Shown piece after piece: positions 34,401 through 42,578 of a stretch of 45,787 nucleotides of DNA. The stretch comes from Alcanivoracaceae bacterium. GTDB taxonomy: Bacteria > Pseudomonadota > Gammaproteobacteria > Pseudomonadales > Alcanivoracaceae. The stretch lies in the NCBI GenBank assembly GCA_002706085.1, contig PAJO01000035.1, positions 86,348 through 132,134 on the forward strand, in the 5' to 3' direction. A program made the position numbers and the translations under genes. Every line of letters begins with the position of its first letter. Positions within the stretch are counted from its first letter, which is position 1. The notes below the pieces were generated by a model. The model was not told the origin of the DNA, ran no database searches, and worked only from the letters and a program-made list of their open reading frames with translations.

Positions 34401-35206
34401 CGGTAGTCCGGTTGCTGGTGGCGCAAGATGTACCAGTAGTCCTGGCTTATCGGCGTGCCCCGGGATACCCCCTTGCGCGCAAAGTGTTCGCGGACGCTTT
34501 CAAGGGTTTCCCGGTAAAGTCGGCGCTGTTTGTGCCGGGGCAGCTCCAGCCGGGAAAAATAGGCGGCAAAGAAACGCCGTCTCTCTGCCGGTGTGATGTA
34601 GTTATTGGCCAACAGCATTACCTGTTTGAGGTTACGCTTCTGCTCGCGGCCAAACCGCAGCGGTTTGCGGGTACGTTCGTTATCAATAAGGGCTAGTCGG
34701 TAGCCTAGGCTGCCGGGATGGATGATGATGTTGTTAGGGCGTAGGTCGCCGTGGGCTATCTTGGCCGAATGCATCCGGCCTACCATATGGCCAAGGGCGC
34801 GGAACAATTCGCGCCGCCATGGCCGGGTAGAGGCAGATTGCAGGAAAGACTCCAGTGCATTGAGTAGCTGAGGGCCTTCCAGGTCCTCCATGAGGATGAA
34901 GTCGCAGCGCTGATGGTGGCCACATGCAATGATGGTGGGTGCTAAGCAGCCGGCTTCTGTCAGTAATCGGGTGCCAGTTAAGGTGCGATAGGCTCGATTG
35001 CTGCCCAGCGATCGCTTGATCAACTCCTTAAACTGTACATTATTGAAGCTCTTGAAATAAAGGCGGCCATTTTCCTGATAGGCAATCAGATTGCGTGCGT
35101 TATTTTTTACTACAGACCAGCCTCTCCGATCTGATAAAACGGATGTGATCCCATCATGCAGAGCTTGCTTATCAATGTCTGGAGCGATGTAGGTTAAATG
35201 CGGCAT
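34397..35206 (-). CDS. InaA/WaaP-family LPS kinase (convergent)
   Basis: A 269-residue kinase with an intact loop AHGDLRPNNIII (Asp154, Asn159), metal Asp175 in LALIDNERT, and Lys52 in RLYFKSFNN. Likely acts on an LPS core or other envelope sugar. It is the only minus-strand gene within the core cluster and sits at the boundary where base composition becomes AT-rich; its 5' half (high coordinates) is already AT-richer than the operon to its left. Confidence 0.82.
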   Translation of the reverse strand: MPHLTYIAPDIDKQALHDGITSVLSDRRGWSVVKNNARNLIAYQENGRLYFKSFNNVQFKELIKRSLGSNRAYRTLTGTRLLTEAGCLAPTIIACGHHQRCDFILMEDLEGPQLLNALESFLQSASTRPWRRELFRALGHMVGRMHSAKIAHGDLRPNNIIIHPGSLGYRLALIDNERTRKPLRFGREQKRNLKQVMLLANNYITPAERRRFFAAYFSRLELPRHKQRRLYRETLESVREHFARKGVSRGTPISQDYWYILRHQQPDYR

Positions 35207-35312
35207 AACGAAGTTTGTGAAATTCGGGGGGCATATTTTAACGGTCTTTACGAGTTTTCACTACTGCTTGGTAATCTTCAAGACTGTGGCGAAAAGGTGT
35301 TGAATAAATAAT

Positions 35313-36209
35313 ATGCTACTTTCAGTTATTATTCCCAGCTATAACAGCAGTCACTACTTGCCAGGTGCGGTGGAGTCGGTGCTGGATGGATTTGAAGATC
35401 GGATCGAAATTATTGTTGTTGATGATGGTTCAACCGACGATATCGAATCGGTGCTAGCTGCTTTAGGAGAAAGATATTTTCAGCTCCGGTGGGTTAGGCA
35501 ATCTAATCAAGGGGTTGCGGCCGCACGTAATAATGGGGCTAAGGTGTCTACGGGTGATATTCTGTTGTTTCTTGATGCGGATGACATTATTTGCCCTGGC
35601 GGCTTGGCTGCAGCTGTCGATGCGATTGAGACGGATGAAGTCGCTCATGATTTCTATATAGGTCGTTACTCCATAGCATGTGAAGATGGTTCGCTTAAAT
35701 GGATGCCAGCCACATTGGGTAATAATCAGGGTGTCAGGAATTACCTGTCAGGTCGATTGAGCGTTCAGCAAGGAGCTTATCTGATTCGCAGAGAGGCTTA
35801 CTTGGAGGCTCCATTCCCGGAGGGGCTTGTCACTCAAGAAGATATCCCATTTTTTCTTTCTTGTTTGGCAAGGCTTGATTGCTTGGTTGTTGATGTAGAA
35901 ATGGTCCGCTATCACAAGTATCGAGGTTCCGTAAGCAAGGCAAAAGATAAAGCTCTTCAGGAAGGGTTCGCTAACATGGATGTGCTGTTCGAAAGCCCAT
36001 ATTGTTGCCCGGTTCTAGAAAGTTTTCGTAATGAGATTTACCGCGCGAAAGCACGTGGTCTGGTGCGGTATGCACTAAAGAACGGTTCTGTTGAGGATCT
36101 TTTGAGAGTCTATAGAGGGTACATAGATAGGGTGGGGTTCAGGGCTTTCTTGGACATCCGCTACCAGTTTAAATTTCTGAAAGCATTGTTGAGGCTGTGG
36201 AGTAAATGA
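35313..36209 (+). CDS. GT2-family glycosyltransferase
   Basis: A 298-residue family 2 transferase (GT-A fold). The N-terminus SVIIPSYNSSHYL, the VVDDGSTDDIESV nucleotide-binding segment, and the DXD motif in FLDADDIICPGG are visible, plus a later acidic QEDIPFF that fits the catalytic base. Probably adds an outer-core or O-antigen sugar. The coding region is clearly AT-richer than the waa genes and uses codons such as ATA, TTA and AGA that its neighbours avoid, pointing to transfer. No good Shine-Dalgarno is seen. Confidence 0.88.
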   Translation: MLLSVIIPSYNSSHYLPGAVESVLDGFEDRIEIIVVDDGSTDDIESVLAALGERYFQLRWVRQSNQGVAAARNNGAKVSTGDILLFLDADDIICPGGLAAAVDAIETDEVAHDFYIGRYSIACEDGSLKWMPATLGNNQGVRNYLSGRLSVQQGAYLIRREAYLEAPFPEGLVTQEDIPFFLSCLARLDCLVVDVEMVRYHKYRGSVSKAKDKALQEGFANMDVLFESPYCCPVLESFRNEIYRAKARGLVRYALKNGSVEDLLRVYRGYIDRVGFRAFLDIRYQFKFLKALLRLWSK

Positions 36210-36264
36210 GGTGAGTTTCTTTTGTTGCGGATTTTAAAATGATTTATGAAAGTGTGGTGGGCTA

Positions 36265-37485
36265 ATGGTGTGTGGTTATTGTCTGCGTAACTTCTGGCGG
36301 GGGGTTCTTTTTTGGGGGTTCGTGGCGTGGGTGTTCTCGTTTTTCGTAAGTAAAAGCGTCGGGGCGCAAGACAAGTTTTTCTATTTTGGAGTCGCGGTGC
36401 CAGTTGTTCTTCTGCTCGTCTTTGGTGATGGAGGGAAAATTCCAAAGGTGATTTTGGGTGTGGTGGCGCTGCTTTTTATTCTGTCTGTTCCGGTTTTTTG
36501 GAGCGGTGATGCAGAGTATCTTAACCTTGTGGGTCGATATGCTCGCTATTTCATTTTAACTTCATGCGTATTTTTGGCGCCGTTCCTTCTCAGGAAGGAT
36601 ATTGATAGGCTTTCTCGATTTCTGCTATGGGCAATTATCGTTGGGGCATTCATTGCAGCGCTTTTGCAGTGGCTGAAGTTTGCTCTGGTGTTGAATTTTG
36701 AATTGGCGCCTCAAGGTATTGCTGGTGTGGGAGGTGTTGGAGTAAACCCTAATGTGACAGGGGCGGCAATGGGGGTGGCTTTCCTGGTTGCGGGCCACAT
36801 GAGTTTCTCTCTGGATAAGGGTTGGGTTCGTACATTTTTGACCCTTGCCTGCCTGTTGTTTTTCGCATCGATATGTTTGGCGTTTGCGCGGACAGCCTTC
36901 GTGGCAGTTTTCATGGTTCTGGTAATGAATAGATTTCCGATCAGGGATTTTTTTGTATATTACATTCTGCTTTTTGTACTCTGTGTATTTTTGCTGGCTG
37001 TAGCTTGGGGTGTGTATGGTTTGGATCCTATCCTTGCATTTGCTGATAGATTGCTTTCAGGGAGAGTCTCTATCTGGCGGCAGCTTCTGCATGATGTGTC
37101 TGGGCATTGGTGGTTCGGATTGGGTTTGCAGCGAGAGCTTGAGTTTTATAATCCAGGTCCGGGTGTGCAATACATGACAGCACATAATATTTATTTTCAG
37201 GCCTTTAGAAATGGCGGGTTCTTTGCGTTGACAGCGCTTGTTTCTCTTGTGGTTCTTATTGTAAGGAATGTCGATAGAGGTAATTCCTCATATGTATGGC
37301 GTAGTATTCTATCCTTTGGACTGCTCTACGCTTTGATTGACGCCTATTACTATCCGGTTTCTGATCCTAATTCTAACTGGCTTTTCCTTTGGTTGCCCGC
37401 AGGTTATTTATTGGTGGCCGCTATCGAAAGGAATGGGGGGCAAGAGAGAGGGGGGAGAGGGGCTTCCTTCGGGGCGGACATTTAA
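36265..37485 (+). CDS. O-antigen ligase/polymerase-like membrane protein (WaaL/Wzy type)
   Basis: A 406-residue, strongly hydrophobic protein with about ten or more membrane helices. The Wzy_C/WaaL-type periplasmic loop is visible near residues 270-320: GRVSIWRQLLHDVSGHWWFG, then AHNIYFQAFRNGG, where the H-N pair and upstream Arg are typical. It is AT-rich like the GT2 gene 55 bp upstream and probably arrived with it. Could be ligase or polymerase; sequence cannot decide. Followed by 55 bp to the convergent acyltransferase gene. Confidence 0.8.
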   Translation: MVCGYCLRNFWRGVLFWGFVAWVFSFFVSKSVGAQDKFFYFGVAVPVVLLLVFGDGGKIPKVILGVVALLFILSVPVFWSGDAEYLNLVGRYARYFILTSCVFLAPFLLRKDIDRLSRFLLWAIIVGAFIAALLQWLKFALVLNFELAPQGIAGVGGVGVNPNVTGAAMGVAFLVAGHMSFSLDKGWVRTFLTLACLLFFASICLAFARTAFVAVFMVLVMNRFPIRDFFVYYILLFVLCVFLLAVAWGVYGLDPILAFADRLLSGRVSIWRQLLHDVSGHWWFGLGLQRELEFYNPGPGVQYMTAHNIYFQAFRNGGFFALTALVSLVVLIVRNVDRGNSSYVWRSILSFGLLYALIDAYYYPVSDPNSNWLFLWLPAGYLLVAAIERNGGQERGGRGASFGADI

Positions 37486-37540
37486 GAGGGAGTTGTAGTG
37501 TTGTATATGGAGTTCTTATTTATTGAATGGGGGAAATGGC

Positions 37541-38455
37541 TCAGTACAGCTTGGAGCTGCCTGCGGGTTGATGCTTGAAACGTTTATGTACCCATAAATA
37601 CTGCTCAGGGTGCTTGCGCACATAGTGTTCGATTGTGCGGTTGATGCGGGCGGTATCCTGTTCGTCGTCGCCGCAGGGGAACCCCTCCAGTGCCGGACCA
37701 AACTCGATTTCGTACTGCCCGCCGGGTAACCGGTAGTGGGCACAGGGAACAACCGCAGCGTTGCCCATTCTGGCAATGCGGGAGGTAGCGGTAATGGTGG
37801 CGGCGGGGATGCCGAAGAAAGGAACAAACACGGCGTGGGCAATGCCGTAGTCCTGGTCAGGGGCATACCAGAGGATCTGGCCATTCTTGAGGAGTCGCAC
37901 CATCTGGCGAATGTCAGAGCGCTTTACCGAGCTTACCATGTAATTGCCGCGCCCCTTATTGATCAGGCGGTCAATGACCGGGTTGTCATTGGGACGATAG
38001 ACACCATGGAAATCCACTCCGTAGCCGAGTAACCGGCTCCCCACATCCAGGCTGTTGAAATGCATGCCCAGCAGTAAAACTCCGCGCCCTTCGGCTTGCG
38101 CCTTCTCGATGTGCTCCATGCCTGTAATGGTGAGGCGTTTATCCAGATTGATGCGGTGGTTGCTGAAGCTGCCAGCCATTTCCAGAATGGCTTCGCCGGT
38201 ACTGATGACGCTGCGTTTTGCCAACGCTTCCTGCTCTTCGCGAGACAGTTCCGGAAAGCACAGGCGGATATTGGTGAGGGCAATATGGCGCCGTTTTTTG
38301 ACAAGGTGCCAGCCCAGGTGGCCAACGCCGCGCCCGGTGGCGAGCAGCATATTCCAGGGCAGTTGCCCGACCAGCCAGAACAAAACGATTCCTATCCAGC
38401 TGGGGATGAGCCGCGGATCTGACAGGCGTGTGGGGCGTTGTTTTCGTTTTCCCAT
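37541..38455 (-). CDS. LpxL/HtrB-type lipid A acyltransferase
   Basis: Adds a secondary acyl chain to Kdo2-lipid A (lysophospholipid acyltransferase superfamily). The 304 residues have one N-terminal hydrophobic segment and the HX4D catalytic motif HFNSLD with His132 and Asp137, the same numbering as E. coli LpxL. YRPNDNPVIDRLINKGRG and LWYAPDQDYG are further family blocks. C14 versus C12 preference (LpxL or LpxM type) cannot be read. It lies 15 bp downstream of the second WaaL-like gene on the minus strand. Confidence 0.92.
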   Translation of the reverse strand: MGKRKQRPTRLSDPRLIPSWIGIVLFWLVGQLPWNMLLATGRGVGHLGWHLVKKRRHIALTNIRLCFPELSREEQEALAKRSVISTGEAILEMAGSFSNHRINLDKRLTITGMEHIEKAQAEGRGVLLLGMHFNSLDVGSRLLGYGVDFHGVYRPNDNPVIDRLINKGRGNYMVSSVKRSDIRQMVRLLKNGQILWYAPDQDYGIAHAVFVPFFGIPAATITATSRIARMGNAAVVPCAHYRLPGGQYEIEFGPALEGFPCGDDEQDTARINRTIEHYVRKHPEQYLWVHKRFKHQPAGSSKLY

Positions 38456-38470
38456 GGAGGTCTCGGCTGG

Positions 38471-39673
38471 CTAGCGCAGGGCTGGCTGGGCGGAAGGCCG
38501 CTCGCACAGGCGAGCACAGAGAAGCGCAAGAGGAAGCCACAGGCTCAACCAGCTGGCATGGAAGGGGGCAATCAGGTATGAACCTGCAGCAAAGGCCATG
38601 CACAGCCCGGGGAGAGCGGCAATGGTGTAGGCGTTGCCGCCCTTCCAGAATTCCTGGCGCTGGATCAGTCCGGCGATCGGACTGGCCCAGCTGGCGATGA
38701 ACAGGATAAGGCCGATTAGCCCGAGGTTGTGTACCAGCAGCAGGAAGATGTTGCGAGGATGGGCAAGCACTTCCAGTTTGTCAGCATGGTGAGCCACCAC
38801 GCCATTAAGGTTTTCCTGGTTGAGGCCAGTGCCAACCAGAGGGTTCAGGAAATATTTGCTCAGTGCGACATCGCTGCTGCCCTGAACCATCAGGTAGAGC
38901 GCTGCGAGTACCGGGATGATTGCCAGCCAGTGACGGGGGCTGCGTGCCACGATCCAGGCCACAATCAGCAACAGGCTCATCAGTCCCAGGGGCAGGGAGA
39001 CGAGCCCGATAAAGACAATCCCGACGGCGGCGCCGACCAATCGGCGGGCACCCTTGCCGTTTGCGCCTTCATCCAGCCCTTGTGCCACCAGAATAAAGGT
39101 CGGGGCGACCATGGCCATCAGCGCCATGGAGGGATCCAGTGAGGGCAGACGGAAAATCAGGTTGGCGGGTTCGCTGAACAGTGGGCTGCTGAGCGGCTGA
39201 GTCGTGTAATAACTGATGATCACCATAAAGCCGACCACCATGGCACACAGGGCCCCGTTGGCCATGGCCTGACGGAAGGTGTTGCGGAAATACATGTGCA
39301 ACCAGCGGAAAATACCCACCATGACCACGATCTGTACCACGCCCCGGACGGTCCGTGAGGTGTTGGGCTCGTCGGCCCAGGCCATGCTCAACAGTGCCCA
39401 GCCCAGCAGAAGATACAGGGGGACCAGTAAGGGGGACGCCATCAGCCGGTAATCCCCGCTGACAATGGCCCGGGTCAGCAGGGTGAGGGACGGCAGGAAG
39501 AACAGTACGTCCAGCACATTGAGCAGACCAATGCGGGAATTGAACAGAAAGGTGCCGCTGAACATGACGGCGAAGGACAGGGTCAACCACCAACGTAACC
39601 AGCGTCCTTGCATGATGTTGGGGGGTAAAGGTGGCATAGGGGCCTGTCGCTCCATGGTAGTGGTTAGCCGCAT
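38471..39673 (-). CDS. WaaL-like O-antigen ligase family membrane protein
   Basis: About 400 residues and ten or more hydrophobic helices. The Wzy_C-type loop LNPLVGTGLNQENLNG ... ADKLEVLAHPRNIFLLLVHNLGLIG is visible (H-P-R-N-I-F-L). GC-rich like the host genome, so probably the resident ligase, in contrast to the AT-rich homologue at 36.3 kb. Start uncertain: ATG at 39673 has GGGG upstream, while ATGs at 39655 and 39637 are also in frame; the TTG at 39715 looks unlikely. Divergent from hldE and operonic with the acyltransferase. Confidence 0.8.
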   Translation of the reverse strand: MRLTTTMERQAPMPPLPPNIMQGRWLRWWLTLSFAVMFSGTFLFNSRIGLLNVLDVLFFLPSLTLLTRAIVSGDYRLMASPLLVPLYLLLGWALLSMAWADEPNTSRTVRGVVQIVVMVGIFRWLHMYFRNTFRQAMANGALCAMVVGFMVIISYYTTQPLSSPLFSEPANLIFRLPSLDPSMALMAMVAPTFILVAQGLDEGANGKGARRLVGAAVGIVFIGLVSLPLGLMSLLLIVAWIVARSPRHWLAIIPVLAALYLMVQGSSDVALSKYFLNPLVGTGLNQENLNGVVAHHADKLEVLAHPRNIFLLLVHNLGLIGLILFIASWASPIAGLIQRQEFWKGGNAYTIAALPGLCMAFAAGSYLIAPFHASWLSLWLPLALLCARLCERPSAQPALR

Positions 39674-39755
39674 GATACCCCGTGAACCAGGGTGTTGGCA
39701 TGTTGCGGTGCGCAAGTTTAATGGCTCGGCTTGCGGGCATCCAGCTCTGTGCCGG

Positions 39756-39785
39756 TTGGGCGCCTGATGTTGTGCCCGCTATGCT
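39756..39785 (+). promoter_or_regulatory. Candidate hldE promoter
   Basis: TTGGGC (39756-39761) and TATGCT (39780-39785) with an 18-bp spacer, 43 bp before the hldE ATG. An overlapping TGCTACACT (39782-39790) could act as an extended -10. Motif evidence only. Confidence 0.35.
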
Positions 39786-39827
39786 ACACTGCGCCGAAAT
39801 CCGGCTCTGTTGTGTTTTGGAGACCCT

Positions 39828-41261
39828 ATGCACAATCCGCACATTCCTGCTCTTGCCAAGGCCCGTGTTCTGGTGGCCGGTGACGTCATGCTTGATCGCT
39901 ATTGGCATGGTCCCACGGGACGGATTTCGCCGGAAGCGCCCGTGCCGGTGGTGCGGGTTACCGAGCTGGAAGATCGCCCGGGCGGGGCGGCGAACGTGGC
40001 CTTGAACATGGCCGCGCTGGGCGCGCGTGCCGAGCTGGTGGGGGTCACCGGGGAGGATGAAGCCGCAACCATACTGGAAGAACGACTGAACGCCGCCGAT
40101 GTGGGATGCCATTTCCAGAAGGTGGCCGGGCTGCCAACCATTACCAAGCTGCGGGTGATCAGTCGTCAGCAGCAATTGCTGCGGCTGGATTTCGAAGAAG
40201 CGTTTCACGACCAGGACCCCGCGCCCTTTGCCGAGAAGGTCAAAGCCCAGCTGGCCCATTGCGGCGCACTGGTGTTATCGGACTATGCCAAGGGAGCCCT
40301 GCGTGATTGTCAGGGGCTGATTGCACTGGCCCGCGAGGTCGGCGTGCCGGTGCTGGTAGACCCGAAAGGGACGGATTTCAGTCGCTACCGTGGGGCCACC
40401 CTGCTAACTCCTAATTTGAGCGAGTTTGAAGCAGTTGCCGGGCCGGTGAAAGACGAGCAGGACCTGATCAACAAGGGGCAACAACTGATCCGGGAGTTCG
40501 ATCTGCAGGCGCTGCTGGTGACCCGCAGCGAGAAGGGCATGACCCTGCTGCGCGACGGCAAGCCGGAACTGCATTTGCCGGCCCGGGCCCGAGAGGTGTT
40601 CGATGTCACCGGCGCCGGTGACACGGTGATTTCCGTACTGGCGGCCTCGCTGGCGGCGGGGGCACCCATGGAAGATGCCGTGGCGCTGGCCAATATTGCT
40701 GCCGGTATTGTGGTCGGCAAGCTGGGCACGGCGGTGGTCTCTGCGCCTGAGCTGCGCCGTGCGGTGCACCGGGAGGGTGGCTTTGGTCGTGGGGTCATGA
40801 GTGAAGAGCAACTGTTGATTGCCATTGAGGATGCGCGTGCCCAGGGGGAGAAGATCGTGTTCACCAATGGCTGCTTCGACATCATCCATGCTGGCCACGT
40901 GGGCTATCTGGATTCCGCCCGCCGCCAGGGCGACCGTCTGGTGCTGGCGGTGAACGGAGATGAATCCATCCGCCGCCTGAAAGGCCCGGGCCGCCCTATC
41001 AACCCTCTGGATCGCCGCATGGCCGTCCTCGCTGCGCTGGAAGCGGTGGACTGGGTGGTCGCCTTCGATACCGATACCCCCGAGCCACTGCTGGAAGCCA
41101 TCAAGCCGGACGTGCTGGTGAAAGGCGGCGACTACAGTGTGGAAGAAGTGGTCGGCCACGAGTTTGTGAAGGGCTACGGCGGAGAGGTGAAGGTGCTCGA
41201 TTTTATTGATGACATCTCGACGACGAAAATCGTGGAACGAATCAAGAAAGACAGTGAATAG
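39828..41261 (+). CDS. hldE: Bifunctional heptose-7-phosphate kinase / heptose-1-phosphate adenylyltransferase
   Basis: Makes ADP-D-glycero-D-manno-heptose precursors for WaaC and WaaF. 477 residues: an N-terminal PfkB (ribokinase) domain with [17 protein letters not shown] and the catalytic [14 protein letters not shown], then a C-terminal cytidylyltransferase-fold domain with [17 protein letters not shown] and the [19 protein letters not shown] block. GGAG precedes the ATG at 39828; an upstream TTG at 39810 is in frame but weaker. The TAG stop lies within the first heptamers of repeat element D. Confidence 0.97.
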   Translation: MHNPHIPALAKARVLVAGDVMLDRYWHGPTGRISPEAPVPVVRVTELEDRPGGAANVALNMAALGARAELVGVTGEDEAATILEERLNAADVGCHFQKVAGLPTITKLRVISRQQQLLRLDFEEAFHDQDPAPFAEKVKAQLAHCGALVLSDYAKGALRDCQGLIALAREVGVPVLVDPKGTDFSRYRGATLLTPNLSEFEAVAGPVKDEQDLINKGQQLIREFDLQALLVTRSEKGMTLLRDGKPELHLPARAREVFDVTGAGDTVISVLAASLAAGAPMEDAVALANIAAGIVVGKLGTAVVSAPELRRAVHREGGFGRGVMSEEQLLIAIEDARAQGEKIVFTNGCFDIIHAGHVGYLDSARRQGDRLVLAVNGDESIRRLKGPGRPINPLDRRMAVLAALEAVDWVVAFDTDTPEPLLEAIKPDVLVKGGDYSVEEVVGHEFVKGYGGEVKVLDFIDDISTTKIVERIKKDSE

Positions 41262-41427
41262 TTAATAGTGAACAGTTAACAGCTGCGCGAGCAGCCGTTT
41301 TTGATTTTTCAAACGTAAGAGGCCGCGCCCAAGGGTGGGCGCGGCCTCTTACGTTTCAACATGCAGAGCGCGAGCACGCGTCGCTGTTAACTGTTCACTA
41401 TTAACTATTAACTATTAACTGTTAACT
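41253..41427. repeat. Heptamer-array inverted element D (AGTTAA type) bridging two stop codons
   Basis: The left arm (41253-41287) reads AGTGAAT, AGTTAAT, AGTGAAC, AGTTAAC, AGCTGCG. The right arm on the opposite strand (41427 down to 41379) reads AGTTAAC, AGTTAAT three times, AGTGAAC, AGTTAAC, AGCGACG. Positions 41260-41283 and 41383-41406 are perfect 24-bp inverted copies. The stop of hldE (41259-41261) and the stop of the convergent AraC gene (41422-41424) both lie within heptamers. Five units on one side and seven on the other suggest copy-number change. The AGCTGCG unit links this element to the AGCT-type elements. Confidence 0.82.
41311..41356. terminator. Bidirectional terminator, perfect 20-bp stem
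   Basis: The segment 41311-41330 is the exact reverse complement of 41337-41356, with a 6-nt loop AAGGGT. The A/T-rich base of the stem (AAACGT, ACGTTT) gives U-rich tails on both strands. It sits in the middle of element D, between convergent hldE and the AraC gene. Confidence 0.88.
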
Positions 41428-42429
41428 GCCTTTCCTGTGTTTTGCCGGTGTCACCCCCGTCCACCGTTCAAACGCTCGCACGAATGCTGCGGATTCACTG
41501 TAGCCCAGTAGTTCTGCGATGTCGGCGATGCTTCGGTCGGAGTCGGCCAGATAACGTTTCGCCTTGTCCTCACGGACCTTGTCCATGATGCCCTGGTACG
41601 GGTGGCCTTCCTTGCTGAGTTGTCGGCGAAAGCTGCGTTCCGGGATGCTGAAGGCCTGGGCGACCTGTTCGGCAGTGGGAAAGCTGCGGGCGAACAGGTT
41701 CAGATAGGCACCGACCCGGGCCGCCAGGTCATCGGTGGGGGCTTCGCGGCGGGCGAGCATGGCGTCGCACTGTTCGCGGTACATGTCCTGTGCCATGCGG
41801 TTATAACCTGGCAGGCGGATGGCCATGTCCTCGTTGCGGATTACTGCCTTGCAGTGGGGCTGGTCATAGCGGATCGGGCAGCCAAAATAGGCCTCGAAGC
41901 GGTCGGCACAGCGCGGGCGCGGGTAGGGCATCCACACTTCGACGGGTTTCAGGTTCAGGTTAAGTTGGGTCTGGATGTCGTTGACCAGCTTGAAGGTGCC
42001 GACCATGTCCCGGTCGATCAGGGTGCGCGACACTTCCGGCGGCAGCGGGATCGGGTAAAGCTCCAGGGCGGTGGTGTGTTCGCCGGGGATCAGAGCGATT
42101 TCGCCGTAGAGGTAGGTCAGGGCCTGATATTGCACCCCGAACTGAAACCCTTGAAAGGCGGTTTCGCTGGTCATCAGCAGCATGGCTAGTTGTCCGTAAC
42201 CGGCAAACCCGAAGCGGCTGCCCATTTCGAACCCCAGCATGGGGTCGTCGACCTGGGGTAGTAGCTCGGTGAGGATCAGCAGTTCCCGGTCGCGGCCGAT
42301 CTCACTGCTTGGGTCCAACTTGTCCTTATCCAGCCCATGACGGGCCAGCACCGGGCCGCAGTCGATCCCCTTCTCGGTCTCGAGCAGTTCGATGGTATAG
42401 ATGAGGGCAAGAATGGAGCGTGCTGACAT
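41422..42429 (-). CDS. AraC-family transcriptional regulator
   Basis: 335 residues: an N-terminal ligand-sensing domain of the arabinose-binding-like type found in OruR/ArgR-like regulators (residues about 15-200), and a C-terminal double helix-turn-helix (about 240-330) with SIADIAELLGYSESAAFVRAF and the terminal WTGVTPAKHRKG. Divergent from the flavin monooxygenase gene with 149 bp between starts, so it probably controls it and perhaps itself; this is inference from layout. The stop codon is part of repeat element D. Confidence 0.9.
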   Translation of the reverse strand: MSARSILALIYTIELLETEKGIDCGPVLARHGLDKDKLDPSSEIGRDRELLILTELLPQVDDPMLGFEMGSRFGFAGYGQLAMLLMTSETAFQGFQFGVQYQALTYLYGEIALIPGEHTTALELYPIPLPPEVSRTLIDRDMVGTFKLVNDIQTQLNLNLKPVEVWMPYPRPRCADRFEAYFGCPIRYDQPHCKAVIRNEDMAIRLPGYNRMAQDMYREQCDAMLARREAPTDDLAARVGAYLNLFARSFPTAEQVAQAFSIPERSFRRQLSKEGHPYQGIMDKVREDKAKRYLADSDRSIADIAELLGYSESAAFVRAFERWTGVTPAKHRKGS

Positions 42430-42505
42430 TGGCCGAAATTATCAATTTTTGGTCAGGTTAACACGTATTCACAGGGGGCTGGCAAGGCTAGAGTGCTGCC
42501 ATCAA

Positions 42506-42545
42506 GGGAACCGCTGAGCACGCAAGGCGTTATTCAGAGGTTCCC
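42506..42545 (+). promoter_or_regulatory. Inverted repeat / leader hairpin before the monooxygenase gene
   Basis: GGGAACC (42506-42512) pairs with GGTTCCC (42539-42545), then one mismatch, then CTGA (42514-42517) with TCAG (42534-42537); the loop is 16 nt. It lies 34 bp before the ATG. It could be an RNA hairpin in the leader or a palindromic operator for the divergent AraC protein. Confidence 0.45.
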
Positions 42546-42578
42546 AAGGAGCCCGTGAGCGTCCCGAGGAGAATACCA

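Noticed and set aside
41379..41427. Repeat array considered as a CRISPR or tandem operator
   Set aside because: Units are 7 bp and contiguous with no spacers, no cas genes are present, and a matching inverted arm lies on the other side of the terminator.
42471..42500. Possible sigma54 promoter (CTGGCAAG ... TGC) before the monooxygenase
   Set aside because: The GG and GC dinucleotides are 12 bp apart rather than the required 10.
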